Source of the DNA: Actinacidiphila cocklensis
GTDB taxonomy: Bacteria; Actinomycetota; Actinomycetes; Streptomycetales; Streptomycetaceae
Direction: 5' to 3'
NCBI RefSeq assembly: GCF_907177275.1
Contig: NZ_CAJSLV010000002.1
Coordinates: forward strand, 140,545-204,544
DNA length: 64,000 nt
Shown: positions 55,406 through 64,000 of the stretch, one piece after another
How positions within the stretch are numbered: the first letter of the stretch is position 1
Layout: each line of letters begins with the position of its first letter
Translations under genes and position numbers: made by a program
The notes under the pieces: generated by a model
What the model saw: the letters and a program-made list of their open reading frames with translations, nothing else
Databases searched by the model: none
Told to the model about the DNA's origin: nothing

Positions 55406-56005
55406 CTCGGCAACACCGCAAAGGTCACCGAGGTCTCCGGCAGCACCACCCGCACCTCGACCACCACGTACGACCCGGCCGGCAGGCCCATCCGGGTCTC
55501 CGTCACCGGCGGGCCGGGCACCGCGGTGCCCGACACCGTGACCGGCTACGACCCCGCCACCGGCGACATCGCCACTCTCACCGGCGGCGGACAGACCGTC
55601 ACCCACGCGTACGACACCCTCGGCCGGCAGATCTGCTACGCCGACGGCGCGGGCAACACCACCACCACGGCCTACGACGCCCTGGGCAGCCCGGTCCGTA
55701 CGGCGGACTCGGCACCGTCCACCACCACCTACACCTACGACAGCGCCAAGGAGCCGCGCGGCCTGGAGACCTCCCGCACCGACTCCGCGGCCGGGACCCT
55801 GACGGCGGCCTACGACGCGGACGCCAGGCTCGCCGTCCAGACCCTGCCCGGCGGCTGCACCCTGACCGTCACCCACGACGAGACCGGCGCGACGATCTCG
55901 CGGACGTGCACCCGCGACAGCGACGGCACCACGGTGACCGCCGACGAGGCCGGCGAGACCGGCCGCCGCCACGGCGGCGCGCGGCACGACCGGCACGACG
56001 AGTAG
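55406..56005 (+). pseudogene. RHS/YD-repeat fragment of a polymorphic toxin
   Basis: The frame encodes tandem YD-type repeats (TTTYDPAGRPIRVSVTG, VTHAYDTLGRQICYADGAGN, TTTAYDALGSPVRTADS, TVTHDETGATISRTCTRD), as in the shell-forming region of RHS toxins. It has neither the N-terminal export region nor the PxxxxDPxGL core and C-terminal toxin. Upstream bases (55256-55405) are in frame but not repeat-like. So this is an internal fragment of a much larger gene, ended by a stop at 56003-56005. Confidence 0.75.
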
Positions 56006-56019
56006 GACCGCGCTGCCGG

Positions 56020-56054
56020 CCGCGGGGGGTGAGCACGTCGCTCACCCCCCGCGG
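56020..56054. terminator. hairpin between RHS fragment and glycosidase gene
   Basis: Perfect 14-base arms (56020-56033 and 56041-56054) with a seven-base loop follow the RHS stop by 14 bases and lie downstream of the minus-strand glycosidase gene as well. Confidence 0.7.
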
Positions 56055-56185
56055 TCACTGCAGCCGGCGCGCATCGACGACATCGTCCCGCGAGGGTGCG
56101 CCTCGCGGGCCGGCATCCGGGCACGGGCCGCCCTTTCGGGCCTGCTCATCCCGCGCGCCGGTGGCACGCAGCCGCCGGTGGCCGC

Positions 56186-57841
56186 TCAGCGCTGGGGCAG
56201 GACCTGGACGGTGTCGCCCACCGCCCGCTCACCGGTCGCGTCCGACGTGGAGTTGACCAGCGTGCCGTTCACCGCCATCGCGGTGGAGCCGCCGCCGTCC
56301 AGGTTGAGGGCCTGGACCGCGCCCAGGGAGCGGATGAAGGACGCGGCCTCGTTCAGCGTGAAGCCCTCGCTGCCGCCGGCCAGCCTGCCGTCGACGGTGG
56401 CGAGGATCAGCCGGCCGCGGGCGTCGACACCTGCCAGGGTTCGCGGCTGGCGGATCTCCGACCAGGCGTAACCGTAGGAGAGGTCCTTCGGGTCCATGGT
56501 GCCCTCGCGGACGGCGTCGATGCCGACCCGGCCGTTGCGCACCAGGACGGGGGCGGCGCTGACGATGCTGTCGCGGGGGCCGAGGTGGACCCGGCCGCCG
56601 TGCTCGTCCCTGATCTCCTCGTCGACCTGGACGGTGCGGCCGACGACGGCGTGGGCGGACAGCCAGTCCCCGGCGCTGCCGATGCCCTGGAGCACGCGGT
56701 CGCCCGCCGGAACGGCGCCGCCGCGGGCGCCGACCGACACGACCCGGCCGGCGGCGTCCAGGACGGCCTGGGTGCCGGCGCCGGTGGGCAGCGCGGCGCT
56801 GAACCGGTCGGTGAAGAGCACCGCGTCGTCCGCGAGCGTGCAGGTGACGTCCTGCCAGGGCAGGTCGCTGGGCCGCGCGCCGGGGCGCCCGCAGTCGCGC
56901 ACGGTGCCGGGCACGCGGTTGATGCCCTGCACCGCCAGCGAGGCGCCGCCGACGCGCGCGGTGACCTCCGTGGCCAGGTTGGCGACCCGGAACCGGTGCC
57001 CGCCGTTCTGGATGACCAGGGCGGCACGGGTGCCGGACGCCATCGACTGCAGCTGCCCGTCGTACGCTCCGATGCCGGACTGCGTGCCCTGGACGCCGTC
57101 TGCGTCGGCGGTGACGAAGAAGCCCGCGTTCACGCCGACCAGCGAGCCGAGCCCGGCGGCGACCGACGACGTGGTCTCGCGCTGGGTGACGCTTCCGTCG
57201 TGGGTGCCCTCGACGGTGCCGGTGAAGCGGTGCGGGTCGATGACGGCGACGTGGACGTTCTCGCGGTCGGCCGGAGTCTGCGCGTCGTAGCCCGTCCACT
57301 GCACCGCGGCGTGGAAGTGCGCCGCGGTGACGCTTCTGGCGGCGGCCGTGGCCGCTGCCTGCGTGGTGTAGGAGCCGACACGCACCCGCTGCCCCATGGT
57401 GCCGTGCGGCAGTCCCGTGTACGCGGGCCACGCGACGTCCTCCACCCGGGCGTCCAGGCCGGCGGCCGTGAGGGTGCCGGCGGTGGCCGTGGCCCAGTCG
57501 GCAGGGGCCACGTCGGACCACGAGGCGGCACCGGTCAGGCGGCTGGTCCCCGGGGACTGGACGGTGATCGTCCACACGGGCGCGGAGTCGGCGCGGGTCA
57601 GCGTGCCGGTTCGCACCTGGACCCCGGGCGCCACGTCCTGCGTCGTCCACTGCCACCGGCCCGCGCCGGCCGGGGTGGTGGCGGTGGCACTGACGGCGGT
57701 CAGGCCGGTGACGGCGACGCTCACGGACAGGGCGGTGGCGACGAGGAGCCGCCGCCTGCCCTGCGGTGCCGCCGCGCCCAGGGGGGCGGCGCCGGCCGCA
57801 CGAGCGGCCATGGAGCGGGAAGGACGTTCGAACCGGCGCAT
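56186..57841 (-). CDS. secreted phosphodiester glycosidase (NAGPA/DUF2233 family)
   Basis: The 551-residue precursor has a signal peptide (RRRLLVATALSVSVAVTGLT). An SPOR-like or inhibitor-like N-terminal part follows (to about 170), then a NAGPA domain: VNAGFFVTADADGVQGTQSG, GVDARGRLILATVDGR, and the hallmark ALNLDGGGSTAMAVNG near the C-terminus. The mammalian relative uncovers mannose-6-phosphate by removing N-acetylglucosamine; bacterial members cut phosphodiester-linked sugars such as those in wall teichoic acids. AGGAGG precedes the ATG at 57841 by eight bases. Confidence 0.85.
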   Translation of the reverse strand: MRRFERPSRSMAARAAGAAPLGAAAPQGRRRLLVATALSVSVAVTGLTAVSATATTPAGAGRWQWTTQDVAPGVQVRTGTLTRADSAPVWTITVQSPGTSRLTGAASWSDVAPADWATATAGTLTAAGLDARVEDVAWPAYTGLPHGTMGQRVRVGSYTTQAAATAAARSVTAAHFHAAVQWTGYDAQTPADRENVHVAVIDPHRFTGTVEGTHDGSVTQRETTSSVAAGLGSLVGVNAGFFVTADADGVQGTQSGIGAYDGQLQSMASGTRAALVIQNGGHRFRVANLATEVTARVGGASLAVQGINRVPGTVRDCGRPGARPSDLPWQDVTCTLADDAVLFTDRFSAALPTGAGTQAVLDAAGRVVSVGARGGAVPAGDRVLQGIGSAGDWLSAHAVVGRTVQVDEEIRDEHGGRVHLGPRDSIVSAAPVLVRNGRVGIDAVREGTMDPKDLSYGYAWSEIRQPRTLAGVDARGRLILATVDGRLAGGSEGFTLNEAASFIRSLGAVQALNLDGGGSTAMAVNGTLVNSTSDATGERAVGDTVQVLPQR

Positions 57842-58004
57842 GCGCGGGGCCTCCTGGTGCGGACACGTGTGGACAGCCGCCATCCGATCCCTGACGTGGA
57901 ACCGACAGGGCACCTGGGATCGACATCCGTGGGAACCCGTCGTGAAATGCGCTGTCCCCCGGTCGGGTCGTGTGCGGTTCGCGGGGTTCGTCCGTGACTG
58001 CCGG

Positions 58005-58259
58005 TCACGGGTGAGGCGTTGCCGCGGACACCTCGGCCACCGCGCGGGCAAGGATGTCCAGTGCCCGGGCCGGCTCGGCGTCGGTGACGGCCCCGAGCTG
58101 CCGGGCACGTTCGAGCAGGCCTTCGTTCCCGATGACGTCGAGGGTGGCGAGTGCGGCGGCCGAGCCCAGGGGGCTCTTCTGGTGCGTGTGGTGGCCGAGG
58201 GCGACCTCGCCCGCAACGTCGAGGCCGGCGCGGGTGATGATCGCCGCAATCGGCGTCAC
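58005..58259 (-). pseudogene. class III aminotransferase, fused fragments
   Basis: The 84-codon frame begins ITRAGLDVAGEVALGHHTHQ and LGSAAALATLDVIGNEGLLE, the segment around and after the PLP region of class III aminotransferases. It then jumps to the C-terminal DAEPARALDILARAVAEV. The N-terminal two thirds, including the PLP-binding Lys, and a piece between the two segments are missing. It directly follows lysR with overlapping stop/start bases. Confidence 0.6.
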
Positions 58260-59207
58260 TCACCCCACGATCCGGACAGACCCCTCCCGGCCCTCCCGCG
58301 CGGGCCTCCCCGCTGCGGCCTCCAGCAGCGCGTCCAGCACGGGCCGGATCAAGGGGTGCTCCTCGGCTCCGCAGCGCACCGCCGCGAAGACCCGCCGGGT
58401 CGGGGCGACCCCGTCGACGGGACGGACCACGGCCCCGCCGAGGTCCACACCGCGAAGTGCGGACCGCGGTACGAGGGCGACGCCGGCGCCCGCCGAGGTC
58501 AGGGAGACAACCGCGTGGAAGTCGTCGGACTGGTGCTCGAAAGCCGGCTGGAACCCTGCCGCCTCGCAGGCCAGCACCACCACGTCACGGCACGGGTTGC
58601 CCGGGTAGGGGCCGATCCACGGGGCGCCTGCCAGTTCGGCCAGGGCAACCCGCTCGGCGCCGGCGAGCGGGTGCGTGACGGGGAGCACGGCGTCGAACGG
58701 TTCCGCGTACAGAGGCACGCGGACCAGCCGCGCGTCGTCGGCCGCCGGCGCACCGCGGTACTCCACGGCGACCGCCACGTCCACCTGCCGGTCGAGGACC
58801 ATGCGCAGGCTCGCGTCGCCCTCGGCGTCCTGGACGCGGACCTTGATGCCGGGCGCCACCCGGGCAAGGCGGACCAGGGCGGGGGCCACGGCCAGGCTGA
58901 TGCCGGTCGCGAACGACGCGACGGTGACCGTGCCCGCCGCCCCCGAGCTGTAGGCGACGAGCTCCGCCTCGGCACGCTCCAGCTGGGCGAGGACCGCGTT
59001 GGTGTGGCGCAGCAGGATGTCGCCGGCCGGGGTGAGGCGTACACCGCGTCCTGAACGCTCCACGAGCCGGTGGCGGGTCTCCTGCTCCAGCGCGGCGAGC
59101 TGCTGCGACACCGCGGACGGCGTGAGGTGGAGAGCGGCGGCGGCAGCCGTCACCGTGCGGTGGTCGGACAGCGCGCGGAGGATGTGCAGCCGCCGTGCTT
59201 CGATCAT
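58260..59207 (-). CDS. LysR-family transcriptional regulator
   Basis: The 315-residue protein has the N-terminal winged helix (LHILRALSDHRTVTAAAAAL, LTPSAVSQQLAALEQE) and a periplasmic-binding-like effector domain (VASFATGISLAVAPALVRLA onwards). It is the third gene after tdh and kbl on the same strand, 30 bases from kbl, so it is probably co-transcribed and controls threonine breakdown. Its stop overlaps the start of an aminotransferase remnant. Confidence 0.92.
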   Translation of the reverse strand: MIEARRLHILRALSDHRTVTAAAAALHLTPSAVSQQLAALEQETRHRLVERSGRGVRLTPAGDILLRHTNAVLAQLERAEAELVAYSSGAAGTVTVASFATGISLAVAPALVRLARVAPGIKVRVQDAEGDASLRMVLDRQVDVAVAVEYRGAPAADDARLVRVPLYAEPFDAVLPVTHPLAGAERVALAELAGAPWIGPYPGNPCRDVVVLACEAAGFQPAFEHQSDDFHAVVSLTSAGAGVALVPRSALRGVDLGGAVVRPVDGVAPTRRVFAAVRCGAEEHPLIRPVLDALLEAAAGRPAREGREGSVRIVG

Positions 59208-59237
59208 GGAGGGAATTCTCCCAGGTCCCGCGGCCGC

Positions 59238-60431
<1,194 letters not shown>

Positions 60432-60464
60432 GGTGAGGTCCTTCGGGGTAGGCGGGTGGATGGG

Positions 60465-61493
60465 TCAGGAGGTCCAGTCGAGGACGACCTTGCCGCCGAG
60501 CCCGCTCGCGGCGTCGGTGAAGGCCGCGTCGAAGTCGCGGAAGCAGTAGCGGCCGGTGATCACCGGGGCGAGGTCCAGGCCGCCCTCGATCAGCACGGAC
60601 ATGGCGTACCAGGTCTCGAACATCTCCCGCCCGTAGATCCCCTTGATCGTGATCATGGAGGTGACGATCCGCGACCAGTCGACCGGGTACTCCCCGGTCG
60701 GCAGGCCGAGCATGGCGATACGGCCGCCGTGCGTCATGTTGGCGATCATGTCGCGCATGGCCTCGGGGCGCCCGGACATCTCCAGGCCGACGTCGAAGCC
60801 CTCGCGCAGGCCGAGCACCCGCTGGCCGTCGGCGATGGTGGCGTCCGCGACGTTCAGGGCCAGGCTGACGCCGATCTTGCGGGCGAGATCGAGGCGCTTA
60901 TCGCTGACGTCGGTGATCACGACGTTGCGGGCGCCGGCGTGCTTCGCCACCGCGGCGGCCATCAGCCCGATCGGGCCGGCCCCGGTGATCAGGACGTCCT
61001 CGCCGACGAGCGGGAAGGACAGTGCGGTGTGCACCGCGTTGCCGAACGGGTCGAAGATCGCGGCGACGTCCAGGTCGACCGGGGTCCTGTGCACCCACAC
61101 GTTCGCCGCGGGAAGGGCGATGTACTCGGCGAAGGCGCCGTCGCGGCCCACGCCGAGGCCGACCGTGGCGCGGCACAGGTGGCGGCGGCCCGCCAGGCAG
61201 TTGCGGCACTTGCCGCACACCAGGTGGCCCTCGCCGCTGACCCGGTCGCCGACGGCGATGTCCGCGACGTCGCGCCCGGTCTCGACGACCTCGCCGGCGA
61301 ACTCGTGCCCCACGACCAGGGGCGTGCGGATCGCCCGCTGCGCCCAGCCGTCCCACGCCCTGATGTGCAGGTCCGTGCCGCAGATGCCGGTGCGCTGCAC
61401 CTTGATGAGCACCTCACCGGGGCCGGGGACCGGCTCGGGCACGTCCATCAGCCACAGACCGGGCTCGGCGTGCTTCTTGACCAGCGATTTCAA
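60465..61493 (-). CDS. tdh: L-threonine 3-dehydrogenase
   Basis: The 342-residue zinc-dependent dehydrogenase has the catalytic-zinc Cys38 ([11 protein letters not shown]) with GHE at 62-64, the structural-zinc cysteines 93, 96, 99 and 107 ([17 protein letters not shown]), and the NAD-binding [10 protein letters not shown]. It oxidises threonine to 2-amino-3-ketobutyrate. I take the TTG at 61493 as start: it gives an N-terminus [20 protein letters not shown] like known Tdh and is eight bases after GGGAG. The GTG at 61499 is too close to that site. Confidence 0.94.
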   Translation of the reverse strand: MKSLVKKHAEPGLWLMDVPEPVPGPGEVLIKVQRTGICGTDLHIRAWDGWAQRAIRTPLVVGHEFAGEVVETGRDVADIAVGDRVSGEGHLVCGKCRNCLAGRRHLCRATVGLGVGRDGAFAEYIALPAANVWVHRTPVDLDVAAIFDPFGNAVHTALSFPLVGEDVLITGAGPIGLMAAAVAKHAGARNVVITDVSDKRLDLARKIGVSLALNVADATIADGQRVLGLREGFDVGLEMSGRPEAMRDMIANMTHGGRIAMLGLPTGEYPVDWSRIVTSMITIKGIYGREMFETWYAMSVLIEGGLDLAPVITGRYCFRDFDAAFTDAASGLGGKVVLDWTS

Positions 61494-61800
61494 CGCCACG
61501 GCTCCCGTCGTCCACCGGGTGTCTCGTTCAGCGCCCGGGCCGACGAGAAGCCTGACCGATGGCGACGCTCGCGGTCCATCGAGGATTTCTTAAGCGGCAC
61601 AGCAGCTTTTCTTCACGCCGGACGGCACCCGCGGGCGTGGTCGCAGGAGGGGGCGAGTACGAGAAGCCGGTGCTGTGACCGCACAGGTTCGCCGGGCCGG
61701 TGGGAGCTTCGTTTCCCCTGGGCGCGATCCGTGCCTCTGGGGGCGGTGTGACCGGGAAAAGAGATTGCCTCGGGGCCAGAGCCCATGTTGGCTGGGCAGC
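61494..61800. other. divergent spacer between tdh and an acetyltransferase gene
   Basis: No gene is visible in these 307 bases. It must contain the tdh-kbl-lysR promoter, with a likely LysR site I could not define; an AT-rich patch, GATTTCTTAAGCGGC, lies near 61584-61598. No Shine-Dalgarno is seen before the ATG at 61801. Confidence 0.4.
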
Positions 61801-62340
61801 ATGGCTGAACTGCGGACCGATCGCCTCGTCCTGCGCCGATGGCGTGAATCCGACCTTGAACCGTGGGCGGCGATGAATGCCGATCCTGAGGTTCGAGAGC
61901 ACTTGGGCGACCTGCTCACCCGCGAACAGAGCGATGCCTCCGTGGCGCGGTTCCAGGCCGAGTTCGACCGGCGAGGCTACGGGTGGTGGGCGGTCGAGGT
62001 GGAGGCCACGGGCGAGTTCGTCGGCTTCGCAGGCCTGGACGAGGTGGACGAGTACATGCCGTTCACCGGAGTGGAGATCGGCTGGCGGCTCGCCCGCTCG
62101 GCCTGGGGCCAGGGCTACGCCACCGAGGCTGCGCTGACAGTCCTGGCCCACGGCTTCGACACTCTCGAACTTCCTGAGATCCTCGCTGTCACAACAGCCA
62201 CCAACCTTCGTTCGCAGGCCGTGATGCGCCGGATCGGCATGACCCGGGACCCGGCCGAGGACTTCGACGACCCCACCGAGCCCGAAGGGCCTCTGCGTCC
62301 GAACGTGCTGTACCGCGTCGCCCGTAGTACGAGGATCTGA
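61801..62340 (+). CDS. GNAT-family N-acetyltransferase (RimJ/RimL type)
   Basis: The 179-residue protein starts LRTDRLVLRRWRESDLEPWA and continues with EIGWRLARSAWGQGYATEAA and TNLRSQAVMRRIGMTRDPAE, the full RimJ/RimL pattern. The ATG at 61801 puts the conserved TDRLVLR at the usual place, while the frame upstream to 61675 lacks similarity. No partner is nearby. It is the fourth GNAT gene in the window. Confidence 0.88.
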   Translation: MAELRTDRLVLRRWRESDLEPWAAMNADPEVREHLGDLLTREQSDASVARFQAEFDRRGYGWWAVEVEATGEFVGFAGLDEVDEYMPFTGVEIGWRLARSAWGQGYATEAALTVLAHGFDTLELPEILAVTTATNLRSQAVMRRIGMTRDPAEDFDDPTEPEGPLRPNVLYRVARSTRI

Positions 62341-62481
62341 CGTTCTGGCCCAGGAGGCGTAGGCCGGGGCGCCGTCCGGTCGGGCCGCGCGGATCGCCTT
62401 CAGGGCGGCAAGGGGACTGTCGGCTGTCGCCGCTGTGCCAGGCTCCGCCGCAGGACGGCCGCTTGCGGTTTCCGGCGCCGC

Positions 62482-62527
62482 CGCAGGGAAGTCCCGTTCG
62501 CATGTCGCGAGCGGGACTTACCCTGCG
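62482..62527. terminator. long hairpin between convergent genes
   Basis: Arms at 62482-62501 and 62507-62527 pair over 20 bases with one bulge and one G-T pair. It lies between the ends of the acetyltransferase and SH3 genes and can serve both. Confidence 0.65.
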
Positions 62528-62554
62528 CCCGGCGGGCCGACCTGGTCCTGGGGT

Positions 62555-62980
62555 TCAGCCCTTGGCGTTGGGGTGCTGTCCCTGCACCTGCGCGGTCGCG
62601 GCCGAGGACAGGACGCTGTTGCAGTACGGCACGGTGCCGGTGTTGGCGACGTACCTGGCGCTGATCCAGCGTTCGTGGCTGCTGCCCCGCATCAGGTACC
62701 AGACGGTGTTGCCGTCCACGTTCTGCGCTCGGACCTTGCACGTGAGGCCTACCTGCTGGCCATACCCGAGGAAACTGACGACAGATGAGTCTGTACTCGG
62801 GAACTGGCGCACGTTCAGGCCGGCAGGCGAGGTGACCGTGCCGTACGGCTGGGCGGGTTGGGCCGCCAGCGCCTGAGCGGGAGTGGCAGCGAACAGAACG
62901 CCACCCATGGCGAGCGCTCCGGCCAGGCCGCCAGCGGTGCGCCTCAGCCTGTGCAGGGCGGGGGCATTGAGCATGGACAT
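62555..62980 (-). CDS. secreted SH3-domain protein
   Basis: The 141-residue precursor has a signal peptide (RRTAGGLAGALAMGGVLFAA, TPAQALA) and one bacterial SH3 domain (TSPAGLNVRQFPSTDSSVVS, FLGYGQQVGLTC, VWYLMRGSSHERWISARYV). Two Cys residues may form a disulfide. Such proteins bind wall peptides and are often secreted in morphogenesis. GGAGAGG precedes the start; ATG 62980 or 62974 fit. Confidence 0.85.
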   Translation of the reverse strand: MSMLNAPALHRLRRTAGGLAGALAMGGVLFAATPAQALAAQPAQPYGTVTSPAGLNVRQFPSTDSSVVSFLGYGQQVGLTCKVRAQNVDGNTVWYLMRGSSHERWISARYVANTGTVPYCNSVLSSAATAQVQGQHPNAKG

Positions 62981-63179
62981 GTGCCTCTCCAGTTCTCGAC
63001 AGTCACCGGCCGCAGAACGCGGCCAGTACCCTGACGGCACGTTATGACCCGACATGGGCATTGTGCGAATGAAACGCCCATAGATGCACGAAGAGGCAGT
63101 CGTGCGCGTGACGAGCGCGCGGCGCGCACTCCAGGATGTCGATCAAGAACAGTGTCGAACCCGGCACGCCCGACACCGC

Positions 63180-64000
63180 TCACCGGGAGTCTGCGTTGTC
63201 GATCTCGAGACCGTCGAAGGTCGCGTAGGAGCCGGACAGTTTGGTGATGACGATCGTGTGGACTCCGGCCGGGAGCGTGCCGCTGGTGTAGACGGGGACG
63301 TCGGTGTGGCGTGCGCCGTCGGCCGGCACGGTGTCGACCACGGTGGCCGGGCCACCGTCGATCGAGACGCTGATCTTGCCCTGGTCGGTGTACTCCTCGC
63401 CGAACGCGGTGACCGCTGTGCCGATGAAGTCGGAGGTGAGGCTGCTGCCGTCGGCCGTCGCGTAGTGGACGTCGTCGTCGAGGTCACCGTAGCCGCGGTC
63501 GCTCAGGAAGTCCCAGCCGGAGTAGGTGATCGACGGGTCGGTGTCGTTGAGGCGGGCCGCGGCCGGCGGGGTGCCGACGTAGACGAGGGAGGCGGCGGAC
63601 GCCTTCGAGGCGACGCCGGCGGGATCGGTCTGGACGGCGGTGAGGGTGTGCTGTCCGGCCTGGGCGCTGTCCAGCGTGCAGGTCCAGGTGCCGTCGTCGC
63701 CGGCCCTCGCGGTGCACGACGCATCGTCGGCGCTGTCGGTGACCTTGACGGTGTTGCCCCCGGCTGCCGTGCCGCGTACGGCGAACGTCGGGCTGAGTCC
63801 GGTGGTGCCGTTCGACGGGGAGGTGATCGTCGGCCGCGGGACGTAGGGGCCGACGGTGACGTCGCTGCCGTCCGCTCCGGCGGGGACGGTGGCGATGAGG
63901 AAGCCGGGGGAGAGGAACTGCAGTTGGCTAGCCTGCTGCCCGCCGAAGTACACCGGGGTGGCCGTCGTGAACCCGGCGCCCGCGATCAGGACCCGGTCCG
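63180..64000 (-). CDS. large secreted protein, C-terminal part (runs off the right edge)
   Basis: The frame enters from beyond 64000 and ends at the stop at 63180-63182. It encodes an IPT/TIG-like repeat end (VLIAGAGFTTATPVYFGGQQ to DVTVGPYVP), a bacterial Ig-like domain (PTFAVRGTAAGGNTVKVTDS, TLDSAQAGQHTLTAVQTDPA) and a C-terminal carbohydrate-binding-like jelly roll (YSGWDFLSDRGYGDLDDD, GVHTIVITKLSGSYATFDGL). This is a typical tail of an extracellular enzyme or adhesin; the catalytic part, if any, is outside the window. Confidence 0.8.
   Translation of the reverse strand, partial: DRVLIAGAGFTTATPVYFGGQQASQLQFLSPGFLIATVPAGADGSDVTVGPYVPRPTITSPSNGTTGLSPTFAVRGTAAGGNTVKVTDSADDASCTARAGDDGTWTCTLDSAQAGQHTLTAVQTDPAGVASKASAASLVYVGTPPAAARLNDTDPSITYSGWDFLSDRGYGDLDDDVHYATADGSSLTSDFIGTAVTAFGEEYTDQGKISVSIDGGPATVVDTVPADGARHTDVPVYTSGTLPAGVHTIVITKLSGSYATFDGLEIDNADSR

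Overview
The window reads as chromosomal DNA from a Streptomyces-like high-GC actinomycete. Coding frames have strongly GC-biased third positions. GTG and TTG starts are common, many exported proteins carry Tat or lipoprotein signals, and the regulator families (TetR, GntR, LysR, LuxR) and secreted glycosidases are typical of that group. A DasR-type operator sits over a GH18 chitinase promoter. No tRNA, rRNA, CRISPR array, prophage core or replication origin was found. The content is accessory, arm-like DNA: secreted hydrolases, lone acetyltransferases and regulators, and many gene fragments.

Layout, left half. 1-3500 holds the start of a secreted protein, a membrane/TPR protein, an acetyltransferase and an alpha/beta hydrolase behind a possible 17-codon leader. 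3567-8335 is a translationally coupled two-gene RNA-repair cassette: an RNA ligase/polynucleotide kinase, then a four-module end-processing protein (MJ1316, EEP nuclease/phosphatase, 2H phosphoesterase, nucleotidyltransferase). 8503-10311 is the chitinase unit. 10380-18045 mixes small enzymes (acetyltransferase, S51 peptidase, APH kinase, AlkZ-like protein), two lipoproteins and several truncated genes. 18259-22021 is a TetR/aldehyde dehydrogenase/MFS exporter group. 22073-23936 is a graveyard: an SDR/ABC-permease chimera, an alpha-galactosidase with an internal stop, and lectin-domain remnants. 23979-30454 holds a P-loop kinase, a GH76 glycosidase, a cytochrome oxidase subunit I with a small membrane partner, and a divergent TetR/NmrA pair.

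Layout, right half. 30861-39713 holds two giant divergent paralogues, secreted S53 (sedolisin) peptidases with kelch-like repeats, both starting at TTG. 39838-46121 has a LuxR-type regulator, an acetyltransferase, a carotenoid oxygenase, a BrkB-like membrane protein, a TTA-containing small ORF and a glycosyltransferase. 46446-50344 is lower in coding bias and carries a barstar-like inhibitor, an orphan immunity-like protein, at least three IS5-type transposase remnants and other fragments. 50441-55247 contains two glycosidase genes (GH2, and a frameshifted alpha/alpha-barrel enzyme) that share a palindromic LacI-type operator. An RHS fragment, a NAGPA-type glycosidase, an aminotransferase remnant and a complete threonine-degradation operon (tdh-kbl-lysR) follow. 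The window closes with an acetyltransferase, an SH3-domain secreted protein and the 3' end of a large surface protein.

Two themes link the genes. One is extracellular polymer turnover (GH18, GH76, GH2, S53 peptidases, NAGPA enzyme, lectin modules) under substrate-type operators. The other is gene decay, with roughly a dozen truncated or chimeric genes meeting at sharp breakpoints, some beside IS5-type remnants and leftovers of toxin/immunity systems. Several intact genes also show -10 hexamers six or seven bases before the start codon, which suggests leaderless transcripts.
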